The notes under the pieces: model-generated
The model's input: only the letters and a program-made list of their open reading frames with translations
Databases searched by the model: none
What the model was told of the DNA's origin: nothing
NCBI GenBank assembly: GCA_031284485.1
Contig: JAISZT010000054.1
Location: forward strand, 1-44,275
Direction of reading: 5' to 3'
From: Desulfovibrio sp.
GTDB lineage: Bacteria; Desulfobacterota; Desulfovibrionia; Desulfovibrionales; Desulfovibrionaceae
Length of the DNA: 44,275 nucleotides
Shown here: positions 6,739 through 15,284 of the stretch, one piece after another
How positions within the stretch are numbered: position 1 is the first letter of the stretch
Layout of the letters: each line of letters starts with the position of its first letter
Translations under genes and position numbers: made by a program

Positions 6739-9738
6739 ATGCTCTACCGTGTGGAAACCGGCCCGCGCGCGGAACTTGACGACGCGCTCGGGCGCAAGAC
6801 GGCCCTGCATTTACAGAACGCCCTCGGGGTTCGGACGGCCGAAGTGCGTCGGCTCAAAATTTATACCACGGACGGTCTTGATGAAGCGCAGGTTCGCCGT
6901 CTGCTCGACGAATGCGTTCTGCACGATCCCATCCTGCAGCGCGCGGCCCTCGGCCCTCTGCCCCTGCTTGACCCCGCGCCCGACTGGTTTGTGGAAATAG
7001 GCTTCCGCCCCGGCGTCACGGACAACGAGGGCCGCACCGCCAGAGACACGGCCGCCATTGTGCAGGGCATCCCGCGCGATGCCCTGCGCGTGTACACTGC
7101 CGTGCAGTACCAGATCCGCAACCGCGCGGACGCGCCCCTCAGCTATGAACAGGTGGAGACAGCGACCCGCGATTTGCTCTGCAATACCCTGATCCAGCGT
7201 TTCCGGATCAAAAATACGGCCGAATTTCGCGCCGAAGCGGGCTTTGCCCCGCAGGCCGCCGGAGTGACCGGCGCGGTCAACGACACGGTGGAAACAATAC
7301 CGCTTTCCGGCATGGACGACGCAAGCCTGCTTCTTGCCAGCCGTGAAAACACCTGGGCTTTGACTCTGAACGAGATGCGGCGGATCAGGGCGCATTTTGC
7401 CGTTGCCGGCGAGGCGGACCGCCGCGCCGGCCTGGGACTTCCCGCCGATCCCACGGATGTGGAAATGGAAACCCTGGCCCAGACCTGGTCGGAGCACTGC
7501 AAGCACAAAATTTTCGCCGCCCGCATCGCCTACGCCGACGCGGCGTCCCATCGCCGTGAAGACGTGGACAATCTGTACAGAACCTGCATCCGCGACACAA
7601 CGGCGCTGCTTCGGCGACAGAAGGGAGAAAAGGATTACTGCAAGTCCGTGTTCAGCGACAACGCGGGCGTCATAGCCTTCATCAACGGCTACGATGTCTG
7701 CGTCAAGGTGGAGACCCACAACAGCCCTTCGGCCCTTGACCCCTACGGCGGCGCGCTGACGGGCATTGTGGGCGTGAACCGCGACCCCCTGGGCACGGGC
7801 ATGGGGGCGGAGCTTGTCTGCAACACCAACGTGTTCTGTTTTGCCTCGCCTTTTTATGATCAGCCCCTGCCCCCGCGCCTGCTGCATCCGCGCCGCGTAC
7901 TGGAAGGTGTGCGCGAGGGCGTGGAGCACGGCGGCAACAAGTCCGGCATCCCCACGGTCAACGGCTCTCTGGTGTTCGATACCCGCTATCTCGGCAAACC
8001 GCTGGTGTATTGCGGCACGGTGGGCATCCTCCCCGCCATGCTCAACGGACGCCCTGGCTGGCAAAAGAAAGCCTCTGTCGGGGATGTGATCGTGATGGCC
8101 GGCGGGCGCATCGGCAAAGACGGCATCCACGGGGCCACCTTTTCCTCCGAAGAACTGCACGAAGGCTCGCCCGCCACGGCCGTCCAGATAGGCGACCCCA
8201 TCACCCAGCGCAAATTGTACGACTTTATCCTCCACGCGCGCGATCTCGGCCTGTACACGGCCATTACCGACAACGGGGCCGGGGGGCTTTCCTCCTCTGT
8301 GGGGGAAATGGCGTCGGACACGGGCGGCTGCGCGATCGACCTGGGCAAGGCGCCGCTCAAATACGACGGGCTGCGCCCCTGGGAAATACTGCTTTCAGAA
8401 GCGCAGGAGCGTATGACCCTTGCCGTGCCGCCCGACAAACTTGACGAATTTCTCGCCCTGGCCGCGCATCTGGATGTGGAAGCCACGGCTTTGGGAATTT
8501 TCACGGATTCCGGTTTTTTTGAAGTCCGCTACAAGGGGGCCTGCATCGCGTCCCTGCCCTTGTCCTTCATGCACGACGGCGTGCCGCAACTGGAGCTTGA
8601 GGCGACATGGGAGCCGCCGCAGCCGGCGGACGTTCGCGTGGAAGCCGCGGGCATCGCCGGGGGCGAATTTCTGAAGCGTATGCTCGGCCGCCTGAACATC
8701 TGCTCCAAGGAATACATTGTCCGTCAGTACGATCATGAAGTGCGGGGCGGCAGCGTGGTCAAACCCATGACAGGGGCGCGGGGCGACGGCCCCTCGGACG
8801 CGGCTGCGCTGCGTCCGCTGCTTGAATCGGATGCGGGCCTTGTCATCGCCCACGGCATATGCCCCAAGTTCAGCGATTACGACACCTACTGGATGACGGC
8901 CAACGCCATTGACGAGGCCGTGCGCAACGCCGTGGCCACAGGTGCCAACCCGGACGCCCTTGCCGGGGTGGACAACTTCTGCTGGTGCGACCCGGTGGTT
9001 TCCGAAAGCAATCCGGACGGGCGGTTCAAACTGGCCCAGCTTGTGCGGGCCTGCAACGCCCTGCGACATTTCTGCCTCGCCTACGGGCTGCCCTGCATTT
9101 CCGGCAAGGATTCCATGAAAAACGACTATACCGGCGGGGGAGAGCGCATTTCCATCCCACCGACCCTGCTTTTCACCGTGCTGGGCGCCATCGGCAACGT
9201 CACTTGCGCCCAGACCACGGATTTCAAGCGGGAGGGCGAATATATCTATCTGCTGGGCGGCACGTGGCGGGATATGGCGGGCAGCGAGGCCGCGAGCGAA
9301 CTTGGGCTGGCCGGCGGGCGCGTCCCGCATGTGGACGCTGGCACGGCGCTTCAGCGCTATCGCAGCGTGCATGCGCTCATGGGCATGCGCGCGCTGGCCT
9401 CCTGCCATGACTGCTCCGACGGCGGCCTTGCCGTCGCCCTTGCGGAAATGTGCATAGGCGGCAGGCTGGGGGCGCGGGTGCAGCTTGACGACGTGCCGGC
9501 CATGGAGGAGATGACGCGCACGGAACTTTTGTACAGCGAAAGCGCAAGTCGCCTGCTGGTCAGTGTGCGGCCGGATCTTGCGCCGCTGCTGGACGCTTTT
9601 GCTTCGTATCAGGTATGCAGCCGCATAGGCGTGGTGACCGGCGACGGGCAACTGACCATTACAAGCGGGGATTCCGAGGTGCTGCGGGAACAGGTGGAGG
9701 ATCTGGCAACGGCGTTCAAGAAAACCCTGAACTGGTAA
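6739..9738 (+). CDS. purL: Phosphoribosylformylglycinamidine synthase, large form without glutaminase domain
   Basis: This 999-residue enzyme makes FGAM from FGAR, ATP and an amide nitrogen in purine synthesis. It has a PurS-like N-terminal segment, the catalytic signature TWSEHCKHK (residues about 249-257), substrate-loop sequence HNSPSALDPYGGALTGIVGV, two AIRS-type halves and a GLAVALAEM region near the end. It stops after the second AIRS domain: the C-terminal class I glutaminase of the 1300-residue E. coli enzyme is missing, so a separate PurQ is needed; none is in the window. The start is ATG 6739 with AAAGGAA before it. It is the last gene of the plus-strand run and starts only ten bases after the prenyl synthase. 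Confidence 0.93.
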   Translation: MLYRVETGPRAELDDALGRKTALHLQNALGVRTAEVRRLKIYTTDGLDEAQVRRLLDECVLHDPILQRAALGPLPLLDPAPDWFVEIGFRPGVTDNEGRTARDTAAIVQGIPRDALRVYTAVQYQIRNRADAPLSYEQVETATRDLLCNTLIQRFRIKNTAEFRAEAGFAPQAAGVTGAVNDTVETIPLSGMDDASLLLASRENTWALTLNEMRRIRAHFAVAGEADRRAGLGLPADPTDVEMETLAQTWSEHCKHKIFAARIAYADAASHRREDVDNLYRTCIRDTTALLRRQKGEKDYCKSVFSDNAGVIAFINGYDVCVKVETHNSPSALDPYGGALTGIVGVNRDPLGTGMGAELVCNTNVFCFASPFYDQPLPPRLLHPRRVLEGVREGVEHGGNKSGIPTVNGSLVFDTRYLGKPLVYCGTVGILPAMLNGRPGWQKKASVGDVIVMAGGRIGKDGIHGATFSSEELHEGSPATAVQIGDPITQRKLYDFILHARDLGLYTAITDNGAGGLSSSVGEMASDTGGCAIDLGKAPLKYDGLRPWEILLSEAQERMTLAVPPDKLDEFLALAAHLDVEATALGIFTDSGFFEVRYKGACIASLPLSFMHDGVPQLELEATWEPPQPADVRVEAAGIAGGEFLKRMLGRLNICSKEYIVRQYDHEVRGGSVVKPMTGARGDGPSDAAALRPLLESDAGLVIAHGICPKFSDYDTYWMTANAIDEAVRNAVATGANPDALAGVDNFCWCDPVVSESNPDGRFKLAQLVRACNALRHFCLAYGLPCISGKDSMKNDYTGGGERISIPPTLLFTVLGAIGNVTCAQTTDFKREGEYIYLLGGTWRDMAGSEAASELGLAGGRVPHVDAGTALQRYRSVHALMGMRALASCHDCSDGGLAVALAEMCIGGRLGARVQLDDVPAMEEMTRTELLYSESASRLLVSVRPDLAPLLDAFASYQVCSRIGVVTGDGQLTITSGDSEVLREQVEDLATAFKKTLNW

Positions 9739-9776
9739 GGGGGAAGGGCTGTCTTTCCGGGCGCGGCTTTTTCAGT

Positions 9777-9811
9777 TTGCAAATGGCGGCATAATGTTAT
9801 ACATTATGCCG
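9777..9811 (+). promoter_or_regulatory. TA promoter with overlapping palindromic operator
   Basis: TTGCAA (9777-9782), a 17-base spacer and TACATT (9800-9805) form a plausible sigma-70 promoter. A perfect inverted repeat, CGGCATAATG (9787-9796) and CATTATGCCG (9802-9811) around TTATA, covers the -10 region. This is where a ribbon-helix-helix antitoxin would bind for autorepression. Confidence 0.65.
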
Positions 9812-9845
9812 AAAATGTCAGGTAATATCTTTGAGGGTTTTTGAC

Positions 9846-10259
9846 ATGGCAAACGTACAAGTGAAAGTAGATGACCATTTGCGGAATGAGGCGCAGGCAG
9901 TAGCTGCCAGTATGGGAATAGATTTGGCCTCCGCCGTGCGGATGTTTTTAACGCAAATGGTGCGGGAAAAGGGCTTGCCCTTTCGGCCGTGCGTCGACCC
10001 GTTCCACAGCGCCAAAAATCAGGCGCACTCGGCTCGGATTGTCGATGATTTGAACAATGGGCGAAACTGCGCGACCTATGCCTTATCTGAGGACGACGAC
10101 TCGGCGCTCCGTTTATTTTTGCATTTCCTGATTGGCGACATCTCCAGATATCCGGAGCGTATTCAGGCCGTTGATGGTGGTACGGTACAATATCTTGCGT
10201 CGTTGGTAAGCGATGTGGAAGTAGACCTGGACAGCGCATTGCCGATGGACGAAGAATGA
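9846..10259 (+). CDS. Hybrid antitoxin: DinJ/RelB-like N-terminus with PrlF-like C-terminus
   Basis: This encodes 137 residues, start ATG with GAGGG upstream. Residues 1-80 read as a DinJ/RelB antitoxin: MANVQVKVDDHLRNEAQAVA gives the ribbon-helix-helix strand and first helix, then SAVRMFLTQMVREKGLPF, then DPFHSAKNQA and a D-LNNGR segment. From about residue 88 the sequence changes to the pattern of the PrlF (SohA) C-terminus: LFLHFLIGDISRYPERIQ and later VSDVEVDLDSALPMDEE. PrlF normally has an AbrB-type swapped-hairpin N-terminus and neutralises the ribonuclease YhaV. Here the DNA-binding domain seems to have been replaced. It overlaps the toxin by ATGA. The perfect palindrome at 9787-9811 is a likely operator. 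Confidence 0.8.
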   Translation: MANVQVKVDDHLRNEAQAVAASMGIDLASAVRMFLTQMVREKGLPFRPCVDPFHSAKNQAHSARIVDDLNNGRNCATYALSEDDDSALRLFLHFLIGDISRYPERIQAVDGGTVQYLASLVSDVEVDLDSALPMDEE

Positions 10260-10729
10260 GCGAAAAATCCCTGTCTATCATTGTAAACGGCTGGACGATT
10301 TTCGCTCACCCCCTGTTTCTGGCCCAGCTTGAGGCCTTGACCCGACAGGTGGAGGAGTTAAAACGAAAGCATCCTGCGGGTTATACAAAAAAGAACGCCA
10401 GTAAGCGTTTGGCGGCCATTATAAAATTGGCCTTCGAGATAATTCCGCAGGAACCGACCCGGTCAGAATACCGCCAGGGCAACACCCTTGGGAGCGAACA
10501 TAGGCATTGGTTTCGTGCGAAGTTTTTTCAGCGGTATCGGCTTTTTTTTCGCTATCACGTCTCCAGCAGGGTAATTGTGTATGCATGGGTCAATGACGAG
10601 GATACGAAGCGCGCTTGTGAAAGCGGCGACGATGCCTACCGTGTATTCCGCAAAATGTTGAAAAACGGCAATCCGCCGGATGATTGGGAGCAATTATTGT
10701 CTGAAGCCCGTGCGGAAAAAGAACATTGA
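10256..10729 (+). CDS. yhaV: YhaV-family ribonuclease toxin
   Basis: This 157-residue RelE-superfamily toxin is expected to cleave mRNA in a translation-linked way. It carries the YhaV family features: NGWTIFAHPLFLAQLEALT at the N-terminus, the AAIIKLAFEIIPQEPTRSEY segment, the RHWFRAKFFQRYRLFFRY core and VNDEDTKRACESGDDAYRVF, ending PPDDWEQLL. Length matches the family (about 155). Its ATG overlaps the antitoxin stop (ATGA), so the pair is translationally coupled. The paired antitoxin has the PrlF-type C-terminus expected for YhaV but a foreign N-terminus. The gene appears intact and ends convergently with the hyp operon. Confidence 0.88.
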   Translation: MSEKSLSIIVNGWTIFAHPLFLAQLEALTRQVEELKRKHPAGYTKKNASKRLAAIIKLAFEIIPQEPTRSEYRQGNTLGSEHRHWFRAKFFQRYRLFFRYHVSSRVIVYAWVNDEDTKRACESGDDAYRVFRKMLKNGNPPDDWEQLLSEARAEKEH

Positions 10730-10775
10730 CAATGTATCTGTCCAGACTGCTCCGGACAATCCCGTGGCCAGTCCG

Positions 10776-10850
10776 CTACTGCGCGCCCGGCACCACCGCA
10801 TGCATATTTTTCAGAAGTTCGGGAATGTTCAGCCTCTGGGCGCAGGGCAT
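10776..10850 (-). CDS. Possible short coupled ORF after hypC
   Basis: This is a 24-codon frame whose ATG shares a base with the hypC stop (TGATG). It reads MPCAQRLNIPELLKNMHAVV and ends soon after. Such coupling is typical of real downstream genes, so it could be a tiny peptide or the truncated start of a lost gene. No family is recognised. Confidence 0.25.
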   Translation of the reverse strand: MPCAQRLNIPELLKNMHAVVPGAQ

Positions 10851-11113
10851 CACAGGGCATTTTCGGCCGCGCCCTGCTCCTCCTGTAACAGCACAGCCAT
10901 TTCCCGCAGGGTCTCAAGGCTTTGCCGCGCCTCGTCAGGCGTCAGGGAATGCAGGGCAAAGCCCGCGTGGACGATAAGATAATCCCCCACGTCCGGCGGC
11001 TGCGGCAAAAGCATGGTCGAGGCCGTTAAAAAGGTTTCGCTCTCGCCCACGCGCACGCGGGCCATATCGTTCGGCTGAAGTTCCACCACCTGAACCGGCA
11101 CGGCAAGACACAT
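10850..11113 (-). CDS. hypC: [NiFe] hydrogenase maturation chaperone HypC
   Basis: This 87-residue HypC/HupF chaperone carries the Fe(CN)2CO precursor with HypD and delivers it to the hydrogenase large subunit. The diagnostic N-terminus MCLAVPVQVVEL places Cys2, the iron ligand, right after the removable Met. The GDYLIVHAGFALHSLTPDEA stretch is the second family landmark. The start is fixed by this N-terminus; the frame is open further upstream but that part is unrelated. It lies 14 bases downstream of the metallo-beta-lactamase gene on the same strand and is separated by it from hypE and hypD. Confidence 0.92.
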   Translation of the reverse strand: MCLAVPVQVVELQPNDMARVRVGESETFLTASTMLLPQPPDVGDYLIVHAGFALHSLTPDEARQSLETLREMAVLLQEEQGAAENAL

Positions 11114-11127
11114 GATCGCTCCCTTGT

Positions 11128-12027
11128 TTATTTCAGCCCCGGCAGGTAGGCAAAATTCCGCGATTTGGCATCGCTGACAACTCTTCCCACAGCCGGATAG
11201 GGCAAATGCGCCCCGGCCACGGGGATGTTTTCCCGCGCGGCGCTTTCCATGACCGTCCGTCTGGTGCTCACGGCTTGCGGCATATCCATGTCGTAGACGG
11301 CGCAAATCTCGGGGTTTGCGAACTGAAAGGCCGCGGAGTGCACAAGGTCGCCCCAGAAGTACAGTTTGCCCTTGCCGGAGGAGAGCAGAAACAGCGTATG
11401 CCCCGGCGTGTGCCCGCGTGTGTCGCGCGCGGTGAGGCCCGGCGCGACTTCATCGCCAAAGGCGAAGGACGTCATTTTTTTGCCGTAGGCGGCGCGGACA
11501 TCGTTCACCATAGCGATGTTTTTCGTCCGATCGGGATAGTCCCGCGCGGTTTTTTCGTCTGTCCAGAAGGCCAGTTCCGGTTCGCTGACCTTGATCTGTG
11601 CGTTGGGGAAAAGGGCCTTGCCGTCGCGCAGCAGCCCGCCGATATGATCCCCGTGCATGTGGGTAAGCAGCACAATGTCCACAGATTCAGGCTTGACGCC
11701 TGTTTTTTGCAGCAGGGCGGGCAGCGCGCTGACCCTGTCTTGGTCGTTGAAGCCGTAGCCTGCGTCTATCAGGATGGTTTTGCCGTTGTTTTTCACCATA
11801 AAGACGTGCACCCCGGCTTCCGCCTTGCCGGAGGGCGCCTTGGCCTTGAGTTCCTCAGCGGATGCGCCCCGGAAAAGACCTGTCTCCATTTGTCCCGGCA
11901 TGTCCTGCAAAACCGTCACTTCCGCCTGTCCCACAAAAAAGTTCACCGGTTCCGGCGCTTGGGCGGCGTTTGCGGACGCGCAGCCGAGCAGCAATAATCC
12001 CGTTACCATACATTGCAGCCGTTTCAT
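11128..12027 (-). CDS. Exported metallo-beta-lactamase-fold hydrolase
   Basis: This encodes 299 residues. The N-terminus MKRLQCMVTGLLLLGCAS is a signal sequence; LLLLGC also fits a lipobox, so it may be a lipoprotein or cleaved after SANAA. The zinc site THMHGDHIGG is near residue 122; the further ligand His lies in GHTPGHTLFL and an Asp in FWGDLVH. VMVKNNGKT-ILIDAGYG and later AGAHLPYPAVGRV complete the fold. Members hydrolyse diverse esters and lactones; the substrate is unknown. It has its own ribosome site (AAAGGAGA). It is placed between hypE and hypC, where only cytoplasmic hydrogenase maturation genes would be expected, so it is either an insertion into the operon or an unrecognised periplasmic partner. 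Confidence 0.85.
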   Translation of the reverse strand: MKRLQCMVTGLLLLGCASANAAQAPEPVNFFVGQAEVTVLQDMPGQMETGLFRGASAEELKAKAPSGKAEAGVHVFMVKNNGKTILIDAGYGFNDQDRVSALPALLQKTGVKPESVDIVLLTHMHGDHIGGLLRDGKALFPNAQIKVSEPELAFWTDEKTARDYPDRTKNIAMVNDVRAAYGKKMTSFAFGDEVAPGLTARDTRGHTPGHTLFLLSSGKGKLYFWGDLVHSAAFQFANPEICAVYDMDMPQAVSTRRTVMESAARENIPVAGAHLPYPAVGRVVSDAKSRNFAYLPGLK

Positions 12028-12042
12028 TCCGATCTCCTTTGG

Positions 12043-13050
12043 TTAACAAATCCTCGGCAGTTGCGCCCCTTCCAGCATGCCCAGCAGGCGCTGTCCGCCT
12101 ATGCGCGTGCGCAGGACAACACTTCCGCCCCGCCCTCGGGTGACGCTGCCTATGCGCGCGGCCCGCGCCCCGTAAGGCGAGGCGCGCATGGCCGCGAGCG
12201 CCGCTCTGGCGCGTTCTTCGGGCAGGATGCACACGCACTTGCCTTCATTGGCAAGGTAGAGCGGATCAAGCCCGAGAAAGGAGCAGCCGTTTTTAACCGA
12301 TTCGCTGACGGGAATCGCCGTCTCGTCCAGTAAAATGGACACGTCCGACTGCTGGGCGATTTCATTGAGCGTTGTGGCGAGGCCGCCGCGTGTGGGATCG
12401 CGCAGCACGTGCACCTCCCCGGCGACCATGATGACATCTTCCATCATTTTGTTCAAGGGCGCGGAATCTGAGGCCACGTCCGACAGAAAGGAAAGATTTT
12501 CGCGGCTGGCCAGAACCGTCAGACCGTGATCCCCCAGCGTTCCGCTGACAAGCACGGCGTCGCCGACGCGGGCGTTGCGCCCGGACGGCGACGGGTTCGC
12601 GTACACAACGCCCAGGCCCGTTGTGTTGACAAACAGCTTGTCGCACGCCCCGCGCGGCACAACCTTCGTATCGCCGGTGACGATACGCACGCCGGCCTCG
12701 CGAGCGGCTGCGGCCATATCCCGCGCCACGCGCTCCAGAATGTCCAGAGGCAGGCCCTCTTCCAGAATAAAGGCGCAGCTCAGGTAACGGGGACGCGCGC
12801 CGAGCATGGACACGTCGTTCACCGTGCCGTGCACGGCAAGGGTGCCTATGCTGCCGCCGGGGAAGAACAGCGGGGTCACGGTGTAGGAATCCGTGCTGAC
12901 GGCCAGCGGGGCTGCCATGTCCTCAAGCAGCGCCGCGTCGTCCAGACGGCGCAGGAGGGGATTGTCAAAATGGCGCAGAAAACACCGCTCCACAAGGCGT
13001 TGGGATGCCCGGCCGCCGCTGCCGGCGTCGAGTAAAAGACAGTCGTCCAT
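12043..13050 (-). CDS. hypE: Carbamoyl-dehydratase HypE
   Basis: This 335-residue PurM-like ATPase dehydrates the thiocarbamate on its C-terminal cysteine to thiocyanate, giving the cyanide ligands of [NiFe] hydrogenase. The C-terminus LPRIC carries that cysteine (Cys335). Other landmarks are VSTDSYTVTPLFFPGGSIG, GTVNDVSMLGA, GDTKVV and RDPTRGGLATTLNE. The start ATG 13050 gives [13 protein letters not shown], the usual HypE opening; its first base coincides with the last base of the hypD stop. Longer upstream reading is antisense-like and was rejected. Downstream the exported MBL gene starts after 15 bases. Confidence 0.95.
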   Translation of the reverse strand: MDDCLLLDAGSGGRASQRLVERCFLRHFDNPLLRRLDDAALLEDMAAPLAVSTDSYTVTPLFFPGGSIGTLAVHGTVNDVSMLGARPRYLSCAFILEEGLPLDILERVARDMAAAAREAGVRIVTGDTKVVPRGACDKLFVNTTGLGVVYANPSPSGRNARVGDAVLVSGTLGDHGLTVLASRENLSFLSDVASDSAPLNKMMEDVIMVAGEVHVLRDPTRGGLATTLNEIAQQSDVSILLDETAIPVSESVKNGCSFLGLDPLYLANEGKCVCILPEERARAALAAMRASPYGARAARIGSVTRGRGGSVVLRTRIGGQRLLGMLEGAQLPRIC

Positions 13051-14162
13051 CAGCGCTCCGAATAGTTGTAGTACGCGGCGCAGGAGCCTTCTGTGGAAAC
13101 CATGCACGGGCCTGTCGGGGCAGCGGGCGTGCAGGCTTTTCCAAACAGCGGGCAGTCCGGCGGCGCGACGCGTCCTTTGAGAACGTCTCCGCAACGGCAG
13201 CCGGGGGGAGGCGGCGTTTCTTCCAGGCGCAGGTCATAGGCCGCTGCGGCGTCCATGTCCGCGTATTGCTCCCGCAGGGCGAGGCCGCTTCGGGCGATGG
13301 TGCCCATGCCCCGCCAGAGAGCGTCCGTTGGCGTGAACACTTCATCAAGCAGGGCGCGCGCCCTGGGGTTGCCCGTGTCGTTCACCGCGCGCGGGTAGGC
13401 GTTGATGACAGCCGGGGACTTGTCGCGCAGACATTCGGCCATGAGGCACAGGGCCAGCAGGATGTCCGCCGGTTCAAAGCCGCCGACAACGCCCGGAACC
13501 CCCGCCTCCGCCAGAAAGGCGTAAGGCTCAAGCCCCAGAATGGTGGAAACGTGCCCCGGAAGAAGAAAGGCGCCGATCTGCATATCGGGATCGTCCATCA
13601 GGGCGCGCAGGGCGGGCGGCACGCGTTTGTGCAGAGAAAAGAGGCGAAAATTTTTGCGTTTTTCCCGGCGCGCCGCAAGCACCGTCGCGGCCACGGCGGG
13701 GGCTGTCGTTTCAAAGCCGACGCCCAGAAAAACAACAGTGTCGCCGGGGTGTTTCGCGGCCAGGGTCAGGGCGTCCAGAGGCGAGTAGACAATTTCTATG
13801 CGCGCGCCTTGGGCGCGCGCGTGTTTCAGGCTTTTGCCGCCGGGGCCGGGCACGCGCAGCATGTCGCCGAAAGTGGCGATGACCACGCCGTCTTTTTCGG
13901 CAAGCCGCAGAAAGGCCGCGATTTCCGCGTCGTGCGTCACGCAGACAGGGCAGCCGGGGCCGGAAAGATGGGTGATGGAATCGGGCAGCAGGCTTTTCAG
14001 GCCGCTTTGAAAAATGGCGGTCGTGTGTGTGCCGCAGACTTCCATGAAACGCAGGGGTTTTTGGCCGTCAAGGGCACGCGTGAGGCGGGCAAGCAGCGCC
14101 GCGCAGAGGTCAGGATCCTGAAAGGCCGTGGTGAGCGACATGGGTTGTTTTGAACGACTCAT
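13050..14162 (-). CDS. hypD: Hydrogenase maturation scaffold HypD
   Basis: This 370-residue iron-sulfur scaffold binds HypC and assembles the Fe(CN)2CO group. The family cysteine motifs are visible: [19 protein letters not shown], and the C-terminal cluster [10 protein letters not shown] with [22 protein letters not shown] and PGHVSTILG are further landmarks. The length is standard. It begins ATG 14162, overlapping the epimerase stop by ATGA; a second in-frame ATG at 14141 is possible. It is joined to hypE by a shared base, so the two are clearly co-translated. hypA, hypB and hypF are not in the window. Confidence 0.94.
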   Translation of the reverse strand: MSRSKQPMSLTTAFQDPDLCAALLARLTRALDGQKPLRFMEVCGTHTTAIFQSGLKSLLPDSITHLSGPGCPVCVTHDAEIAAFLRLAEKDGVVIATFGDMLRVPGPGGKSLKHARAQGARIEIVYSPLDALTLAAKHPGDTVVFLGVGFETTAPAVAATVLAARREKRKNFRLFSLHKRVPPALRALMDDPDMQIGAFLLPGHVSTILGLEPYAFLAEAGVPGVVGGFEPADILLALCLMAECLRDKSPAVINAYPRAVNDTGNPRARALLDEVFTPTDALWRGMGTIARSGLALREQYADMDAAAAYDLRLEETPPPPGCRCGDVLKGRVAPPDCPLFGKACTPAAPTGPCMVSTEGSCAAYYNYSER

Positions 14163-15181
14163 AGATTTGCCGCGTACCAGTCTCCGGCAAGGCGCAGGCC
14201 CTGTCGGACATCATAGTCCGGCGCGTAGCCGAGCAGGGTTTTTGCCCGGGTGATATCCGCCAGGGAATGGCGCACGTCGCCGGCGCGAAAATCGCGGTAC
14301 ACGGCGGTCGCCTGCGCCGCTTCCGGTTTGTGCCGCGCGACTTCTTCCTGGATAAGGGCAAAAAGTTCGTTGAGCGTTGTGCGCTCGCCGAAGGCCACGT
14401 TGTATATTTTGTCGCGGGCCTCGTCCCTGGCAAAACTGGCCAGGAGATTGGCCTGTACCACATTGTCTATGTGGCAGAAATCACGGCTTGTTTCTCCGTC
14501 GCCGTTGATATGGACTGTTTTTTCCCGGAGCAGACTGGCGAACCATTGCGGTATCACCGCCGCGTACGCGCCGAAAGGGTCCTGCCGCTGTCCGAACACG
14601 TTGAAGTAGCGCAGGCCGATGCTTGTGAAGCCGTAGCAGCGGGCAAAAACCTCGGCGTAGAGTTCGTCCACATATTTTGTTACTGCGTAGGGGGAGAGCG
14701 GGCGGCCTATCTCGTCTTCCACCTTGGGCAGACCGGGGGAATCCCCGTAGGTGGAGGATGACGCCGCGTACACGAAGCTTTTTACCCCGGCATCGCGCGC
14801 GGCCGTCAGCATGTTCACAAAGCCTGTGATGTTGCAGCCGTTGGAAAGCAGCGGGTCGTCAATGGAGCGCGGCACGGAGCCGAGCGCCGCCTCGTGCAGT
14901 ACATGGTCCACGCCCGCGCAGACTGCGCGGCAGGTGTCCGTATCCCGGATGTCGCCCTCGACAAAGGTAAAATTTTTCCATGCGTTGCTCCCTGCGATAT
15001 CGCGCGCCATGTCAAGATTTTTCTGGTATCCGGTGAGAAAATTGTCAAGCCCGACAACCGTTTGTCCAAGGGCTAAAAGGCGTTCCAGCAGGTTGGAACC
15101 GATAAAACCCGCCACGCCGGTGATCAGCCAGCGGGAGGGCGAATCCGTCATGGCGCGGCTCAGGGTGGAATATGCTGTCAT
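14159..15181 (-). CDS. UDP-N-acetylhexosamine 4-epimerase (WbpP-like SDR)
   Basis: This 340-residue extended short-chain dehydrogenase has the NAD motif [16 protein letters not shown] near residue 21, the Ser/Thr active region [10 protein letters not shown], and the YAVTK catalytic Tyr-Lys pair. [12 protein letters not shown] and [10 protein letters not shown] are typical of WbpP/Gne-type enzymes that interconvert UDP-GlcNAc and UDP-GalNAc (or the uronic acids). It could work with the UDP-HexNAc dehydrogenase at 3734-5053, as WbpP and WbpO do. It is the first gene of a minus-strand operon and runs by ATGA overlap into hypD, an odd pairing of surface-sugar and hydrogenase genes. A sigma-70 promoter lies just upstream. 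Confidence 0.85.
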   Translation of the reverse strand: MTAYSTLSRAMTDSPSRWLITGVAGFIGSNLLERLLALGQTVVGLDNFLTGYQKNLDMARDIAGSNAWKNFTFVEGDIRDTDTCRAVCAGVDHVLHEAALGSVPRSIDDPLLSNGCNITGFVNMLTAARDAGVKSFVYAASSSTYGDSPGLPKVEDEIGRPLSPYAVTKYVDELYAEVFARCYGFTSIGLRYFNVFGQRQDPFGAYAAVIPQWFASLLREKTVHINGDGETSRDFCHIDNVVQANLLASFARDEARDKIYNVAFGERTTLNELFALIQEEVARHKPEAAQATAVYRDFRAGDVRHSLADITRAKTLLGYAPDYDVRQGLRLAGDWYAANL

Positions 15182-15206
15182 TGTGCGTCCCCGGTAGTTT
15201 TTTCTT

Positions 15207-15251
15207 TATATACACGTTTGGCATGTTTTCGGCAATTGGACAAAATTGCCG
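15207..15251 (-). promoter_or_regulatory. Promoter and inverted repeat ahead of the epimerase-hyp operon
   Basis: Read on the minus strand, TTGCCG (15230-15235) and TATATA (15207-15212) are 17 bases apart, a good sigma-70 match, about 26 bases before the epimerase ATG. The -35 lies in an inverted repeat CGGCAAT-N8-ATTGCCG (15230-15251), a possible operator in the gap shared with the divergent gene at 15285. Confidence 0.6.
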
Positions 15252-15284
15252 TACAGGCGTAAGAATTTCAAAAAAGGATTTTTT

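Noticed and set aside
6811..9651. Two long minus-strand open frames (474 and 418 codons)
   Set aside because: Both lie fully inside purL, which has clear family motifs; they carry no recognisable domains.
13799..13824. GC-rich inverted repeat (GCGCGCGCC...GGCGCGCGC)
   Set aside because: It lies in the middle of hypD coding sequence and has no T-run; composition explains it.
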